A stretch of 64,000 bases of DNA from positions 742,501 to 806,500 of the forward strand of contig NZ_CP032311.1 of NCBI RefSeq assembly GCF_004803755.1, in the 5' to 3' direction. How positions within the stretch are numbered: the first letter of the stretch is position 1; each line of letters starts with the position of its first letter. Origin of the DNA: Pseudomonas sp. DG56-2 (GTDB lineage Bacteria > Pseudomonadota > Gammaproteobacteria > Pseudomonadales > Pseudomonadaceae). Under the pieces are notes generated by a model. The model was not told where the DNA came from. It saw only the letters and a program-made list of their open reading frames with translations, and did no database searches. Below are positions 23,826 to 36,432 of the stretch, piece after piece. The position numbers were made by a program, and so were the translations under genes.

Positions 23826-24028
23826 GGCTTCAGGCCGGTGGCTTTCAGGGTATTCGATAGTTTTTTCCAATCGGATGTCATGCCTGACCTGGACGAACAT
23901 CGTGTAGTCTAGGTTTCACAAAGGGTTACAGACGGCGCCTGCAGATGTGTAGGTTATGTAGTAAGTTAAGCCGGTGAATATCATGCGAGGCACGGCTGCG
24001 CCGTCAGCCGGCTTCAGAGGGTAGCTAA

Positions 24029-25945
<1,917 letters not shown>

Positions 25946-25953
25946 GGGCTCTT

Positions 25954-26805
25954 ATGACCTCACAGCAGTACCCAACCCGGTTGCCTTGCGGCAACCGGGT
26001 TCTTGATTTGTCCCGTACCCATGTCATGGGTATTCTCAATATCACGCCTGATTCCTTTTCCGACGGTGGCCGCTTCAACCAGCGGGATGCAGCCTTGCGC
26101 CATGCTCAAGCAATGGTCGCTGCCGGTGCCACCCTGATCGATATCGGTGGCGAATCCACTCGACCTGGCGCCCGTGCGGTTTCTGCGCTTGAAGAGCTCG
26201 AGCGGGTCGCGCCCATGGTCGAAGCGATCAATCGCGAGTTGGATGTCATTATCTCGGTCGATACCTCGACGCCCGCGGTCATTCGCGAGTCGGCCAGACT
26301 CGGTGCCGGATTGATCAATGACGTGCGCTCACTCAGTCGCGATGGTGCCCTCGATGCGGCTGCGGCAACCGGCTTGCCGGTTTGCCTCATGCACATGCGG
26401 GGCGAACCCGGCGATATGCAGGACAATCCGCATTACCAGGATGTCACCGCTGAAGTAGCGAGCTATCTTGAACAAAGGATGGCGGCCTGCGCGGCGGTGG
26501 GTATCGAGGCCGACAAGATCATCCTCGATCCCGGCTTTGGCTTTGCCAAGACGCTTGCGCACAACCTCAGCCTGTTCAAGCACATGGAAGCCCTCTATCG
26601 CCTGGGGCGGCCATTGCTGGTTGGTGTATCGCGCAAGAGTATGATCGGGCAGACCCTCGATCGTCCGGTCGAACAGCGGCTTTACGGCAGCCTTGCTCTG
26701 GCTGCGCTGGCGATGACCAAGGGTGCAAGCATCCTGCGTGTTCATGATGTCGCCGAAACCGCAGATGTAGTGCGAATGATTGCAGCGGTGCAAGCCGCAG
26801 AATAA
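25954..26805 (+). CDS. folP: Dihydropteroate synthase
   Basis: Joins p-aminobenzoate and the pterin pyrophosphate in folate synthesis; the sulfonamide target. 283 residues, TIM barrel. Signatures are [18 protein letters not shown] near residue 25, GGESTRPGA near 62 and the phosphate-binding SRKSMIG near 225. It starts eight bases after ftsH and is followed by glmM after 16 bases; ftsH-folP-glmM is the standard order in gammaproteobacteria. Confidence 0.98.
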   Translation: MTSQQYPTRLPCGNRVLDLSRTHVMGILNITPDSFSDGGRFNQRDAALRHAQAMVAAGATLIDIGGESTRPGARAVSALEELERVAPMVEAINRELDVIISVDTSTPAVIRESARLGAGLINDVRSLSRDGALDAAAATGLPVCLMHMRGEPGDMQDNPHYQDVTAEVASYLEQRMAACAAVGIEADKIILDPGFGFAKTLAHNLSLFKHMEALYRLGRPLLVGVSRKSMIGQTLDRPVEQRLYGSLALAALAMTKGASILRVHDVAETADVVRMIAAVQAAE

Positions 26806-26821
26806 GTGTGATGGAGCATCT

Positions 26822-28162
26822 ATGAGCAAAAAATACTTTGGGACCGACGGTATTCGTGGTCGCGTTGGTGAGTACCCGATCACCCCGGATTTCATGCTCA
26901 AGCTCGGTTGGGCGGCAGGCATGGCCTTTCGCAAGCAGGGTGCTTGCCGGGTGCTGGTTGGCAAGGACACGCGTATTTCCGGCTACATGTTTGAATCTGC
27001 CCTGGAAGCCGGTTTGTCTGCCGCCGGTGCAGACGTCATGCTCCTCGGGCCGATGCCAACGCCGGCTATTGCCTACCTGACCCGCACATTCCATGCTGAA
27101 GCAGGCATCGTTATCAGTGCCTCGCACAATCCTCATGACGATAACGGCATCAAATTTTTCTCCGGGCAGGGTACCAAGCTGCCGGACGATATCGAGCTGA
27201 TGATCGAAGAGTTGCTCGATCAGCCGATGACCGTGGTCGAGTCGAGCAAGCTGGGCAAGGTTTCACGAATCAACGACGCTGCCGGGCGCTATATCGAATT
27301 CTGCAAGAGCAGCGTGCCGACCAGCACCGATTTCGCCGGACTCAAGCTGGTTGTCGACTGTGCTCATGGCGCTACCTACAAGGTTGCCCCAAGCGTGTTT
27401 CGTGAGCTTGGCGCCAATGTCACCGTGCTGTCGGCGCAGCCGGACGGCCTGAACATCAATGAGAACTGTGGATCGACCCATATCGAGTCGCTGCAGGCGG
27501 CTGTGTTGGTGGGGCATGCAGACCTGGGCATTGCCTTCGACGGTGATGGTGACCGGGTACTGATGGTCGATCACACCGGGGCCATTGTCGACGGCGACGA
27601 GCTGTTGTACATCATTGCTCGCGATCTGCATGAGCGCGACAAGCTCAAAGGCGGGGTGGTTGGCACCCTGATGAGTAACCTGGGTCTGGAGCTTGCGCTC
27701 AAGGATCTGGATATTCCGTTCGTGCGTGCCAAGGTTGGCGACCGTTACGTGATGGCCGAGCTGCTGGAGCGTGAATGGGTTCTCGGCGGCGAAAACTCGG
27801 GGCACGTCGTATGTTTCAGTCACACCACTACAGGTGATGCGATCATTGCAGCGTTGCAGGTGTTGATGGCCCTCAGGCGCCGCGGTGAGACCCTCGCACA
27901 GGCCCGCCAGTCGCTGCGCAAATGCCCGCAGGTGTTGATCAATGTGCGCTTTGGCGCAAGCAAGGTCGACCCACTGGAGCACCCTGCCGTGAAAGAAGCC
28001 AGTGCCCGGGTAACCGAGGAAATGGGTGGGCGTGGGCGCGTGTTGTTGCGCAAGTCCGGTACAGAGCCATTGGTGCGTGTCATGGTCGAAGGCGACGATG
28101 AAAACCAGGTTCGCGCGCACGCTGAAGCCCTGGCAAAACTGGTAAGTGAAGTTTGCGTTTGA
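26822..28162 (+). CDS. glmM: Phosphoglucosamine mutase
   Basis: Converts glucosamine-6-phosphate to glucosamine-1-phosphate for peptidoglycan and LPS. 446 residues. The active-site phosphoserine is Ser101 in the loop [17 protein letters not shown]; the metal loop is FDGDGDRV near 241, and the sugar-binding and phosphate-binding loops are GGENSGH and [15 protein letters not shown] at 26822 gives the normal length; a longer frame upstream overlaps folP and has no family match. Confidence 0.98.
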   Translation: MSKKYFGTDGIRGRVGEYPITPDFMLKLGWAAGMAFRKQGACRVLVGKDTRISGYMFESALEAGLSAAGADVMLLGPMPTPAIAYLTRTFHAEAGIVISASHNPHDDNGIKFFSGQGTKLPDDIELMIEELLDQPMTVVESSKLGKVSRINDAAGRYIEFCKSSVPTSTDFAGLKLVVDCAHGATYKVAPSVFRELGANVTVLSAQPDGLNINENCGSTHIESLQAAVLVGHADLGIAFDGDGDRVLMVDHTGAIVDGDELLYIIARDLHERDKLKGGVVGTLMSNLGLELALKDLDIPFVRAKVGDRYVMAELLEREWVLGGENSGHVVCFSHTTTGDAIIAALQVLMALRRRGETLAQARQSLRKCPQVLINVRFGASKVDPLEHPAVKEASARVTEEMGGRGRVLLRKSGTEPLVRVMVEGDDENQVRAHAEALAKLVSEVCV

Positions 28163-28228
28163 AATACGCTTGCCAGCAGTGATCGGGTTGGGTAACATCT
28201 GCGCCCACTTTGACCGACGAGGTACAGC

Positions 28229-28984
28229 ATGCGTCGCCGTATGGTAGCTGGTAACTGGAAGATGCACGGTACCCGCGCCAGCGTCGCTGAGCTGATCAAG
28301 GGCTTAAGTAATCTGGCCCTGCCGAGCGGTGTCGAGGTCGCGGTGTTTCCTCCCTCGCTGTACATCAGCCAAGTGGTTGATGGGTTGCAGGGTAAGTCGA
28401 TCACCGTTGGCGCTCAGAATTCTGCGGTACAGCCTGAGCAAGGCGCGTTGACTGGTGAAATTGCACCGAGTCAGTTAGCTGAAGCAGGTTGCGAGCTGGT
28501 ATTGATTGGGCACTCGGAGCGCCGCCAGATCATTGGCGAGAACGACGAAGTTCTCAATCGCAAGTTCGCTGCAGCACAGGCTTGTGGTTTAAGGCCAGTG
28601 CTCTGTGTAGGGGAAACCCTCGAAGAGCGCGAAGCGGGAAGAACGCTTGAGATTGTAGGGCGTCAGCTGGGTAGCATCATCGAGCAGTTCGGTGTTGCAG
28701 CCTTCGCCAAAGCGGTGATTGCCTATGAGCCTGTATGGGCCATTGGTACAGGGCTGACAGCCACGCCACAGCAAGCGCAGGATGTGCACGCAGCCATCCG
28801 CGCCCAACTGGCGGCAGAGAATCCTGAAGTAGCACAGAATGTGCAACTTCTATACGGCGGCAGCGTGAAGGCGGCCAATGCGGCTGAGCTGTTCGGCATG
28901 CCGGATATCGATGGGGGGCTCATAGGTGGAGCTTCCCTGAACGCAGACGAATTCGGTGCAATTTGTCGCGCCGCAGGAAACTGA
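28229..28984 (+). CDS. tpiA: Triosephosphate isomerase
   Basis: Interconverts dihydroxyacetone phosphate and glyceraldehyde-3-phosphate. 251 residues. Contains the substrate lysine in GNWKMHGT, the catalytic histidine in LIGHSERR, the catalytic glutamate in [10 protein letters not shown] and the phosphate loop [10 protein letters not shown]. Starts 66 bases after glmM and is followed by secG after three bases. Confidence 0.98.
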   Translation: MRRRMVAGNWKMHGTRASVAELIKGLSNLALPSGVEVAVFPPSLYISQVVDGLQGKSITVGAQNSAVQPEQGALTGEIAPSQLAEAGCELVLIGHSERRQIIGENDEVLNRKFAAAQACGLRPVLCVGETLEEREAGRTLEIVGRQLGSIIEQFGVAAFAKAVIAYEPVWAIGTGLTATPQQAQDVHAAIRAQLAAENPEVAQNVQLLYGGSVKAANAAELFGMPDIDGGLIGGASLNADEFGAICRAAGN

Positions 28985-28987
28985 AAA

Positions 28988-29374
28988 ATGCTGGAAACAG
29001 TCGTAGTAGTTTTTCATCTGTTGGGCGCACTGGGTTTGGTAGTGCTGGTGTTGTTGCAACAGGGTAAAGGTGCGGAAGCGGGTGCATCTTTCGGCGCAGG
29101 TGCTTCAAATACTGTGTTCGGAAGCCAAGGTTCTGCTACCTTTCTTAGTAAGTTTACTGCTATACTAGCTGCCTCTTTCTTCTTAACTGCTCTTGGGTTA
29201 GGATACTTTGCTAAAGAGAAAGCTCATGAGCTGACTCAAGTAGGGTTGCCAGATCCAGCGGTACTGGAAGTGAAGCAGCAAAAACCGGCAACAGATGATG
29301 TACCGGTGCTCCAAGAGCAAAAGGGCGCCGCCACTAACACTGGCGATGTTCCTCCCGCTCAAGAGCAGAAGTAA
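28988..29374 (+). CDS. secG: Preprotein translocase subunit SecG
   Basis: Small SecYEG component. 128 residues with two membrane helices, about 3-22 ([20 protein letters not shown]) and 52-72, around the conserved cytosolic [20 protein letters not shown] loop. The hydrophilic tail rich in Gln, Pro and Lys is of the variable kind seen in Pseudomonas. Codon choice in the second helix region (about 29135-29220) is less GC-rich than its neighbours. It is three bases after tpiA and 19 bases before tRNA-Leu, so they are likely one transcript. Confidence 0.95.
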   Translation: MLETVVVVFHLLGALGLVVLVLLQQGKGAEAGASFGAGASNTVFGSQGSATFLSKFTAILAASFFLTALGLGYFAKEKAHELTQVGLPDPAVLEVKQQKPATDDVPVLQEQKGAATNTGDVPPAQEQK

Positions 29375-29393
29375 CGGGTTTCAAAGTAGTATT

Positions 29394-29479
29394 GCCGAGG
29401 TGGTGGAATTGGTAGACACGCAACCTTGAGGTGGTTGTGCCCATAGGGTGTAGGGGTTCGAGTCCCCTTCTCGGTACCA
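29394..29479 (+). tRNA. tRNA-Leu (anticodon GAG)
   Basis: 86 bases including encoded CCA. The acceptor stem starts GCCGAGG, the anticodon stem CAACC/GGTTG encloses the loop TTGAGGT (GAG), a long class II variable arm follows (TGCCCATAGGGTG), and the T arm is GGGG-TTCGAGT-CCCC. Only 19 bases after secG, with no room for its own promoter. Confidence 0.97.
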
Positions 29480-29492
29480 ATTGAAACAAGAT

Positions 29493-29514
29493 AGCCCGCT
29501 ACAGCGGGCTTTCT
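29493..29514 (+). terminator. Terminator after tRNA-Leu
   Basis: AGCCCGCT, AC, AGCGGGCT, then TTCTT. Ends the presumed tpiA-secG-tRNA-Leu transcript. Confidence 0.85.
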
Positions 29515-29531
29515 TGTAGGTGGAGGTTAGA

Positions 29532-29560
29532 TTGACCCTGATAGGGTTCGGTCGTATACT
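29532..29560 (+). promoter_or_regulatory. Sigma-70 promoter for tRNA-fMet
   Basis: TTGACC at 29532-29537, a 17-base spacer, TATACT at 29555-29560. The tRNA starts 17 bases after the -10 box. It is the only strong promoter I see ahead of rimP-nusA-infB. Confidence 0.85.
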
Positions 29561-29576
29561 TTCGCCCCAGCTTTGT

Positions 29577-29653
<77 letters not shown>

Positions 29654-29663
29654 GTATCAGCGG

Positions 29664-29687
29664 AGCCCCTATTTCAGGGGCTTTTTC
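29664..29687 (+). terminator. First terminator between tRNA-fMet and rimP
   Basis: AGCCCCT, ATTTC, AGGGGCT, then a T-run. Strong intrinsic terminator eleven bases after the tRNA. Confidence 0.9.
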
Positions 29688-29731
29688 TTGGCTGAACAGT
29701 CATAGCGCCGGTATTCAACGGCGTTTCAGGG

Positions 29732-29753
29732 ATGGGCGCTTTGCCCATTTTTT
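29732..29753 (+). terminator. Second tandem terminator before rimP
   Basis: ATGGGC, GCTTT, GCCCAT, then TTTTT. Lies only 30 bases before the rimP start and makes a tandem pair with the one at 29664. Confidence 0.82.
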
Positions 29754-29782
29754 ATTTGCATAGCATGCACGAGGGGGTTCAG

Positions 29783-30241
29783 GTGTCGAGCAAGCTAGAA
29801 CAGTTGCAGGCCTTGTTGGCCCCGGTGGTCGAGGCTCTTGGCTATCAATGCTGGGGGATCGAATTCATCTCTCAAGGCAAACATTCGGTACTGCGTATTT
29901 ATATCGATAAAGAGGATGGAATCCTGGTTGATGACTGCGCGATTGTCAGTCGTCAAATCAGCGGTGTCCTTGATGTCGAAGATCCGATCAGTTCCGAATA
30001 TACCCTTGAAGTGTCCTCTCCTGGCATGGAACGCCCACTGTTCACTTTGGAACAGTACGCTTCGCATGCCGGCGAACAAGTTAAGATCAAGCTGCGTACG
30101 CCCTTTGAAGGTCGTCGTAACTTTCAGGGCCTTCTCCGTGGCGTGGAGGAGCAGGATGTGGTCGTTCAAGTTGATGATCAAGAATTCCTGTTGCCGATCG
30201 ATTCGATCGACAAGGCCAACATTATTCCCAGTTTTGACTGA
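29783..30241 (+). CDS. rimP: Ribosome maturation factor RimP
   Basis: Needed for 30S maturation. 152 residues. An N-terminal alpha/beta domain ([19 protein letters not shown], about 2-90) with [10 protein letters not shown] and the signature [11 protein letters not shown], then a small SH3-like beta barrel ending in [16 protein letters not shown] at 29783 is chosen over upstream ATG 29768 because GAGGGGG is right in front of it and the product matches the conserved MSSKLEQLQ start. First gene of rimP-nusA-infB. Confidence 0.96.
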   Translation: MSSKLEQLQALLAPVVEALGYQCWGIEFISQGKHSVLRIYIDKEDGILVDDCAIVSRQISGVLDVEDPISSEYTLEVSSPGMERPLFTLEQYASHAGEQVKIKLRTPFEGRRNFQGLLRGVEEQDVVVQVDDQEFLLPIDSIDKANIIPSFD

Positions 30242-30300
30242 GACGTGCCGGATCCCGCGGACCGCGCGGATCCAATGGCTTGCGAAAGGCGAGGCGTACG

Positions 30301-31782
30301 ATGAGCAAAGAAGTACTGCTGGTTGTTGAGTCGGTATCCAACGAAAAAGGCGTACCGGCCGGCGTAATTTTTGAAGCGCTGGAAGTGGCTCTGGCCACTG
30401 CAACCAAAAAGCGTTTTGACGACGAAGTAGACCTGCGTGTGGAAATCAACCGCCACACCGGTAGCTACGAAACCTTCCGTCGTTGGACGGTCGTCGAAGA
30501 GGCGGATCTGGATGATCCAGCAATCGAAGTCTGGCCGGCGAAGATCAAGGATTCTCATCCTGAAGCTAAAGTCGGCGACGTAATCGAAGAGAAGATCGAA
30601 TCGATCGAGTTCGGTCGCATTGCCGCCCAGACCGCCAAGCAAGTCATCGTCCAGAAGGTCCGTGAAGCCGAGCGTGCGCAAGTGGTAGATGCCTACCGCG
30701 AACGTCTGGGCGAGATCATCTCTGGCACGGTCAAGAAGGTTACTCGAGACAACGTCATCGTTGACCTGGGCAACAACGCTGAAGCGCTGTTGGCCCGTGA
30801 AGACATCATCTCTCGCGAGACTTTCCGTGTAGGTGTGCGTCTGCGCGCCCTGCTCAAGGAAATTCGCACCGAGAACCGTGGCCCGCAGCTGATCCTGTCG
30901 CGTACTGCGCCACAGATGCTGATCGAGCTTTTCCGCATCGAAGTGCCGGAAATTGCCGAGGGCCTGATCGAAGTTATGGCCGCGTCCCGTGATCCGGGTT
31001 CGCGCGCCAAAATCGCCGTACGCTCCAAGGACAAACGCATCGACCCACAAGGTGCCTGTATCGGCATGCGTGGTTCGCGTGTCCAGGCAGTGTCCGGTGA
31101 ACTGGGCGGCGAACGTGTGGATATCGTCCTGTGGGATGATAACCCTGCGCAGTTCGTCATCAACGCAATGTCGCCGGCTGAAGTCGCGGCGATCATCGTC
31201 GATGAAGATGCCCACGCCATGGACATCGCAGTGGGCGCCGATAACCTGGCCCAGGCGATCGGTCGTGGCGGCCAGAACGTGCGTCTTGCCAGCCAGTTGA
31301 CCGGCTGGACCCTGAACGTGATGACCGAGTCGGACATCCAGGCCAAGCAGCAAGCTGAAACCGGTGACATCCTGCGCAACTTCATCGACGAGCTGGAAGT
31401 CGACGAAGAGCTGGCCCAGGTGCTGGTCGATGAAGGCTTCACCAGCCTGGAAGAGATTGCCTACGTACCGTTGGAAGAAATGCTCAACATCGACGGCTTT
31501 GACGAAGAAATCGTCAACGAGCTTCGTGCTCGCGCCAAGGATCGCTTGTTGACCAAAGCCATCGCTACTGAGGAAAAGCTGGCAGACGCCCATCCGGCCG
31601 AAGACCTGCTCTCGCTTGAGGGTATGGACAAGGATTTGGCGATGGAACTGGCGGTGCGCGGCGTAGTTACCCGCGAAGACCTGGCCGAGCAGTCGATTGA
31701 CGACCTGCTCGACATCGACGGCATCGACGAAGAGCGTGCCGGCAAGTTGATCATGGCCGCCCGAGCCCATTGGTTCGAGTAA
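30301..31782 (+). CDS. nusA: Transcription elongation/termination factor NusA
   Basis: RNA-polymerase-binding factor for pausing, termination and antitermination. 493 residues. N-terminal polymerase-binding domain (1-about 130), S1 domain (about 135-200, [17 protein letters not shown]), two KH domains (about 225-345, with [10 protein letters not shown] and [12 protein letters not shown]), and two acidic C-terminal AR repeats. ATG at 30301 follows a purine-rich site. Between rimP and infB. As NusA can act at terminators, the tandem terminators upstream of rimP could serve feedback control. Confidence 0.98.
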   Translation: MSKEVLLVVESVSNEKGVPAGVIFEALEVALATATKKRFDDEVDLRVEINRHTGSYETFRRWTVVEEADLDDPAIEVWPAKIKDSHPEAKVGDVIEEKIESIEFGRIAAQTAKQVIVQKVREAERAQVVDAYRERLGEIISGTVKKVTRDNVIVDLGNNAEALLAREDIISRETFRVGVRLRALLKEIRTENRGPQLILSRTAPQMLIELFRIEVPEIAEGLIEVMAASRDPGSRAKIAVRSKDKRIDPQGACIGMRGSRVQAVSGELGGERVDIVLWDDNPAQFVINAMSPAEVAAIIVDEDAHAMDIAVGADNLAQAIGRGGQNVRLASQLTGWTLNVMTESDIQAKQQAETGDILRNFIDELEVDEELAQVLVDEGFTSLEEIAYVPLEEMLNIDGFDEEIVNELRARAKDRLLTKAIATEEKLADAHPAEDLLSLEGMDKDLAMELAVRGVVTREDLAEQSIDDLLDIDGIDEERAGKLIMAARAHWFE

Positions 31783-31809
31783 TTAGGCGCGGCCTGAGGA
31801 GAGAAGTGC

Positions 31810-34317
31810 ATGACGCAAGTCACGGTGAAAGAATTGGCCCAAGAGGTCGCTGCACCGGTAGAGCGCCTGCTGCAGCAGATGCGTGAGGCAGGTCTGCCGC
31901 ACACCGACGCCGGTCAGGTAGTGACCGATAATGAGAAGCAGGCTCTGCTGGCTCATTTGAAGAGCAGCCACAAGGCGAAGGTGGAAGAGCCGCGCAAGAT
32001 TACCTTGCAGCGCAAGACCACCAGCACCCTGCGTGTTGCCGGTAGCAAGAGCATCAGCGTAGAAGTACGCAAGAAGAAAGTATTCGTTCAGCGCAGCCCG
32101 GAAGAAATTCAGGCCGAGCAGAAGCGTGAGCTCGAAGAGCGCCGCGCAGCGGAGAATGCCGCTCGCGAGAAAACCGAGTCCGAAGCACGTCAGCGTGCAG
32201 CGGAAGAAGCTCGTCGCCAGCCAGCCGCCGCTGCACCTGCCCCGGCAGTTGCTGCTCCGGTTGCCCCGGCACCTGCTCCGGTCGTCGCGCCTGCAGACGC
32301 CGCACCGGCACCGGTTGCCGAGCGCAAGAAAGACGACGTGCGTCGCAACGACAAGTCGCGTGACGATGATCGTCGTGGCGGTGAGCGCCGTAACGAAGCG
32401 CCACGCGTTTCGGTAAAGGTCAAGGAAAAGGAAAAGGCGCCGACTCCGCGCGCTGCTCCGCGTACCACCGACGAAGAAAGCGATGGTTTCCGTCGTGGTG
32501 GTCGTGGCAAGGGCAAGCCGAAGAAGCGTAATGCTCACGGCTTCCAGAGCCCGACCGGCCCGGTTATCCGCGACGTACAGATCGGCGAGACCATCACGGT
32601 TTCCGATCTGGCCAACCAGATGTCCGTCAAGGGTGCTGAAGTCGTCAAGTTCATGTTCAAGCTGGGTACCCCAGTGACCATCAACCAGGTGCTCGATCGC
32701 GAGACAGCTCAACTGGTTGCTGAAGAACTGGGCCACAAAGTTACCCTGGTCAGCGATACCGCCCTGGAAGACTCCCTGGCCGAATCGTTGAAGTTCGAAG
32801 GTGAGACTTCTGCCCGTGCACCTGTTGTGACCGTAATGGGTCACGTTGACCACGGTAAGACCTCGCTGCTCGACTACATCCGTCGTGCCAAGGTTGCTGC
32901 TGGCGAGGCTGGTGGTATTACTCAGCACATCGGCGCCTACCACGTAGAAACCGATCGCGGTATGGTCACTTTCCTCGACACCCCAGGTCACGCCGCGTTT
33001 ACCGCCATGCGTGCCCGTGGTGCCAAGGCCACCGACATCGTGATCCTCGTGGTCGCGGCAGACGATGGTGTGATGCCGCAAACCCGTGAAGCTGTCCAGC
33101 ACGCCAAGGCCGCTGGTGTTCCACTGGTTGTCGCGGTGAACAAGATTGACAAGCCGGGCGCCGATCTCGATCGCATCCGTAACGAACTGGCCGTTGAAGG
33201 CGTTACCTCCGAGGACTGGGGTGGAGACACTCCGTTCGTCAAGGTATCGGCGAAGATGGGTACCGGTGTCGACGAACTGCTCGAAGCCGTTCTGCTGCAA
33301 GCAGAGATCCTCGAGCTCAAGGCTACGCCGTCGGCTCCAGGTCGTGGTGTAGTCGTCGAGTCGCGTCTGGACAAGGGTCGTGGTCCGGTTGCTACCGTTC
33401 TGGTTCAGGACGGTACTCTGCGCCAGGGCGACATGGTCCTGTGTGGTTCGAACTACGGCCGTGTACGTGCCATGCTCGACGAAAACGGCAAGCCTGTTAA
33501 GGAAGCCGGTCCGGCTATCCCGGTCGAGATCCTCGGTCTGGACGGCACTCCGGATGCCGGTGACGAGCTGTCGGTAGTGGCTGACGAGAAGAAAGCCCGT
33601 GAAGTTGCCCTGTTCCGTCAAGGCAAGTTCCGCGAAGTCAAACTGGCTCGCGCCCATGCTGGCAAACTCGAGAACATCTTCGAGAACATGGGCCAGGAAG
33701 AGAAGAAAACCCTCAACATCGTTCTCAAGTCCGATGTACGTGGTTCTCTCGAAGCCCTGCAAGGTTCCCTGAGCGGCCTTGGCAACGACGAAGTACAGGT
33801 TCGCGTGATTGGTGGCGGTGTCGGTGGTATCACCGAGAGCGACGCCAACCTGGCCCTGGCTTCCAATGCGGTACTGTTCGGCTTCAACGTTCGTGCCGAT
33901 GCTGGCGCACGTAAGATCGTCGAGCAGGAAGGTCTGGATATGCGTTACTACAACGTGATCTACGACATCATTGAAGACGTCAAGAAAGCCTTGACCGGTA
34001 TGCTCGGCAGCGATGTTCGCGAGAACATCCTCGGTATCGCCGAAGTGCGTGACGTGTTCCGTTCGCCTAAGTTCGGCGCCATCGCAGGCTGCATGGTCGT
34101 GGAGGGTGTGGTTTACCGCAACCGTCCGATCCGTGTACTGCGCGAAGACGTTGTTATCTTCGAAGGCGAGCTGGAATCGCTGCGTCGCTTCAAGGACGAT
34201 GCGTCCGAAGTGCGTGCCGGCATGGAATGCGGTATCGGCGTGAAGAGCTACAACGACGTCAAAGTCGGCGACAAGATCGAAGTCTTCGAAAAAGTCCAAG
34301 TCGCTCGTACGCTTTAA
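31810..34317 (+). CDS. infB: Translation initiation factor IF-2
   Basis: GTPase that brings initiator tRNA to the 30S subunit. 835 residues. A small N-terminal domain (1-about 55), a long charged region with an Ala/Pro-rich block (about 137-170), a second IF2-N domain, then the G domain with G1 [14 protein letters not shown] (from residue 344), G3 DTPGHAAF and G4 NKIDKPGAD, followed by domains II-IV. Internal GTG or ATG starts for shorter isoforms, as in E. coli, cannot be excluded. Follows nusA after 27 bases. Confidence 0.99.
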   Translation: MTQVTVKELAQEVAAPVERLLQQMREAGLPHTDAGQVVTDNEKQALLAHLKSSHKAKVEEPRKITLQRKTTSTLRVAGSKSISVEVRKKKVFVQRSPEEIQAEQKRELEERRAAENAAREKTESEARQRAAEEARRQPAAAAPAPAVAAPVAPAPAPVVAPADAAPAPVAERKKDDVRRNDKSRDDDRRGGERRNEAPRVSVKVKEKEKAPTPRAAPRTTDEESDGFRRGGRGKGKPKKRNAHGFQSPTGPVIRDVQIGETITVSDLANQMSVKGAEVVKFMFKLGTPVTINQVLDRETAQLVAEELGHKVTLVSDTALEDSLAESLKFEGETSARAPVVTVMGHVDHGKTSLLDYIRRAKVAAGEAGGITQHIGAYHVETDRGMVTFLDTPGHAAFTAMRARGAKATDIVILVVAADDGVMPQTREAVQHAKAAGVPLVVAVNKIDKPGADLDRIRNELAVEGVTSEDWGGDTPFVKVSAKMGTGVDELLEAVLLQAEILELKATPSAPGRGVVVESRLDKGRGPVATVLVQDGTLRQGDMVLCGSNYGRVRAMLDENGKPVKEAGPAIPVEILGLDGTPDAGDELSVVADEKKAREVALFRQGKFREVKLARAHAGKLENIFENMGQEEKKTLNIVLKSDVRGSLEALQGSLSGLGNDEVQVRVIGGGVGGITESDANLALASNAVLFGFNVRADAGARKIVEQEGLDMRYYNVIYDIIEDVKKALTGMLGSDVRENILGIAEVRDVFRSPKFGAIAGCMVVEGVVYRNRPIRVLREDVVIFEGELESLRRFKDDASEVRAGMECGIGVKSYNDVKVGDKIEVFEKVQVARTL

Positions 34318-34378
34318 GCATCGAGTATGGGAAGCGCGAAACGCCCGTCGCAAGGCGCTCGTTAGCGGTTCTGAACGC

Positions 34379-34413
34379 AACGCCCGGTCAGGCTCAAGCC
34401 TGACCGGGCGTTT
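34379..34413 (+). terminator. Long hairpin between infB and rbfA
   Basis: AACGCCCGGTCAGGCT, CA, AGCCTGACCGGGCGTT: a perfect 16-base-pair stem, followed by only a few T. It may be a partial terminator or RNA-processing site within the operon, since rbfA starts 26 bases later. Confidence 0.65.
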
Positions 34414-34438
34414 GCCGCTTTAGTTACAGGTAGCAAAA

Positions 34439-34837
34439 ATGGCCAAAGAATATAGCCGTACCCAACGCATTGGCGATCAGATGCAGCGCGAGCTGGCTCA
34501 ACTGATTCGTCGCGAAGTCAAAGACCCACGCGTCGGCCTGGTGACAATCACCGCCGTCGATGTCAGCCGCGATGTCGGTCACGCCAAGGTGTATATCACC
34601 GTGATGGGCGAGGACAGCGCTGAAGACATCAAGCAAAGCGTTAAAGTGCTCAATTCAGCTGCAGGTTTCCTGCGTATGCAACTGGGCAAGGAAATGAAGC
34701 TGCGCAGCGTGCCGCAACTGCATTTCCACTACGACGAGAGCGTTACGCGTGGCGCCCATCTGTCGGCGCTGATCGAGCGTGCTGTTGCCGAAGACAGCCA
34801 GCACCAGGCCGCTGAAACCCCGGACACCAAGGAGTAA
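34439..34837 (+). CDS. rbfA: Ribosome-binding factor A
   Basis: Cold-shock factor for 16S rRNA 5' processing and 30S maturation. 132 residues, KH-type fold, with the N-terminal helix [20 protein letters not shown], the strand-loop [19 protein letters not shown] and the C-terminal [19 protein letters not shown]. Starts beyond the long hairpin after infB; truB follows after three bases. Standard infB-rbfA-truB order. Confidence 0.97.
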   Translation: MAKEYSRTQRIGDQMQRELAQLIRREVKDPRVGLVTITAVDVSRDVGHAKVYITVMGEDSAEDIKQSVKVLNSAAGFLRMQLGKEMKLRSVPQLHFHYDESVTRGAHLSALIERAVAEDSQHQAAETPDTKE

Positions 34838-34840
34838 GCG

Positions 34841-35758
34841 GTGGCCCAGGTCAAACGTATTCGTCGTAACGTCAGCGGCATCATCCTGCTCGACAAGCCT
34901 TTGGGGTTCACCTCCAATGCCGCGCTGCAGAAGGTTCGCTGGTTGCTCAATGCCGAAAAGGCCGGGCACACCGGCAGCCTTGACCCGTTAGCCAGTGGCG
35001 TTTTGCCGCTGTGCTTCGGCGAGGCCACCAAGTTTTCCCAGTACCTGCTCGACTCCGACAAGGGGTACGAAACGGTTATGCAACTGGGCCAGACCACCAC
35101 TACCGGCGATGCCGAAGGCGAAGTCCTGAAGACGCGCGACGTGACCGTCGGTCGCACCGATGTCGAAGCGGTTTTGCCACAATTTCGTGGTGAAATCAGT
35201 CAGATACCGCCGATGTACTCCGCCCTCAAACGCGATGGCCAGCCGCTGTACAAGCTCGCTCGTGCAGGGGAAGTAGTGGAGCGCGAGGCGCGTTCTGTTA
35301 CTATTAAGCGCTTGGAGTTGCTCGAGTGCGAAGGCACCCGGGTACGCCTCTCGGTTGGTTGCAGCAAAGGCACCTACATCCGCACGCTGGTCGAGGATAT
35401 CGGCGAGCAGTTGGGGTGTGGCGCCTACGTCGCCGAACTGCGTCGCACTCACGCCGGGCCTTTTGAATTGGCCCAGACCGTGACCCTCGAAGAACTTGAA
35501 GCGGTTCACGCTGAAGGTGGCAACGAAGCAGTCGATCGCTTCTTGATGCCCTCCGACAGTGGTCTGCAAGACTGGCCTTTGCTGCAGTTCTCCGAGCATA
35601 GTGCTTTCTACTGGTTGCATGGCCAACCGGTCAGGGCGCCCGAAGCGCCGAAGTTCGGCATGGTTCGGGTGCAAGATCACAACGGTCGCTTCATTGGTAT
35701 CGGTGAAGTGAGCGAAGACGGGCGCATTGCGCCACGTCGTTTGATTCGGTCGGAATGA
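34841..35758 (+). CDS. truB: tRNA pseudouridine-55 synthase
   Basis: Makes pseudouridine 55 in the T loop of tRNAs. 305 residues. The catalytic aspartate is Asp48 in [27 protein letters not shown] near 16 and [12 protein letters not shown] near 125 are further family motifs, and a C-terminal PUA-like segment ends it. GTG at 34841 starts three bases after rbfA. Confidence 0.97.
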   Translation: MAQVKRIRRNVSGIILLDKPLGFTSNAALQKVRWLLNAEKAGHTGSLDPLASGVLPLCFGEATKFSQYLLDSDKGYETVMQLGQTTTTGDAEGEVLKTRDVTVGRTDVEAVLPQFRGEISQIPPMYSALKRDGQPLYKLARAGEVVEREARSVTIKRLELLECEGTRVRLSVGCSKGTYIRTLVEDIGEQLGCGAYVAELRRTHAGPFELAQTVTLEELEAVHAEGGNEAVDRFLMPSDSGLQDWPLLQFSEHSAFYWLHGQPVRAPEAPKFGMVRVQDHNGRFIGIGEVSEDGRIAPRRLIRSE

Positions 35759-35769
35759 TCGAAACCTTC

Positions 35770-35793
35770 AGTTTCAGGCTTCGGCCTGAAACT
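35770..35793 (+). terminator. Hairpin with TTCG loop between truB and rpsO
   Basis: AGTTTCAGGC, TTCG, GCCTGAAACT. Ten-base-pair stem with a stable tetraloop but no T-tract, so probably a processing or attenuation hairpin. Confidence 0.6.
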
Positions 35794-35912
35794 GGCGGTA
35801 AAAGAGGATGGCTGTTAATAGGCATGGTCATGCCTCACTTTATGAATACAGGGATTTGTCCCTGGCCTATTGGAAACCGTTTGTTCGGTTTCCCTTGATT
35901 TGGAGAAGCCAG

Positions 35913-36182
35913 ATGGCACTCAGCGTTGAAGAAAAAGCAAAGATCGTTGGCGATTACCAGCAAGCTGCCGGTGACACCGGTTCGCCAGAAGTGCAAGTTG
36001 CACTGCTGACCGCCAACATCAACAAGCTGCAAGGCCACTTCAAGGCCAACGGCAAAGACCACCACTCCCGTCGTGGTCTGATCCGTATGGTTAACCAGCG
36101 TCGTAAGCTGCTGGACTACCTGAAGGGCAAAGACGCCACTCGTTACAGCGCCCTGATCGGTCGCCTGGGTCTGCGTCGCTAA
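35913..36182 (+). CDS. rpsO: Ribosomal protein uS15
   Basis: Early-binding 30S protein. 89 residues, family length: [16 protein letters not shown], then [20 protein letters not shown] and the rRNA-binding KDHHSRRGL...[12 protein letters not shown] at 35913 follows TGGAGAAG. Located between truB and pnp in the order conserved from E. coli. Confidence 0.99.
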   Translation: MALSVEEKAKIVGDYQQAAGDTGSPEVQVALLTANINKLQGHFKANGKDHHSRRGLIRMVNQRRKLLDYLKGKDATRYSALIGRLGLRR

Positions 36183-36285
36183 TAGCGGCCTGGCCAGTGG
36201 TGTGCGCGGCGTGCTGCATTCATCGCTTCCAATGCCTGGCATCGGGAGTGATGAGTACGCCGCGCGTATCTATGAGGTTGGTTGT

Positions 36286-36374
36286 CTGCCTCGCCTAAGC
36301 GGTTTACCGCAAGGGCAGGGCAGGCTTCCAGCCTCTAGTTTTATCTGGACTGCCAACAGGGCCGATTCCCTGTT
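36286..36374 (+). promoter_or_regulatory. Structured pnp leader
   Basis: In the 250-base rpsO-pnp gap, CTGCC (36286-36290) pairs with GGCAG (36314-36318) around an inner GCGGT/ACCGC hairpin. AACAGGG (36355-36361) pairs with CCCTGTT (36368-36374). E. coli pnp is autoregulated through an RNase III-cut leader hairpin; the same is plausible here but not shown. Confidence 0.45.
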
Positions 36375-36432
36375 CTGCCCAAGAATTCGCAAGAACCAGT
36401 TCCCCCAGAGCCACTGAAGAAGGTAGGAAACC

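Noticed and set aside
31783..34380. 865-codon frame antisense to infB
   Set aside because: Same kind of shadow; no start signal or domain.
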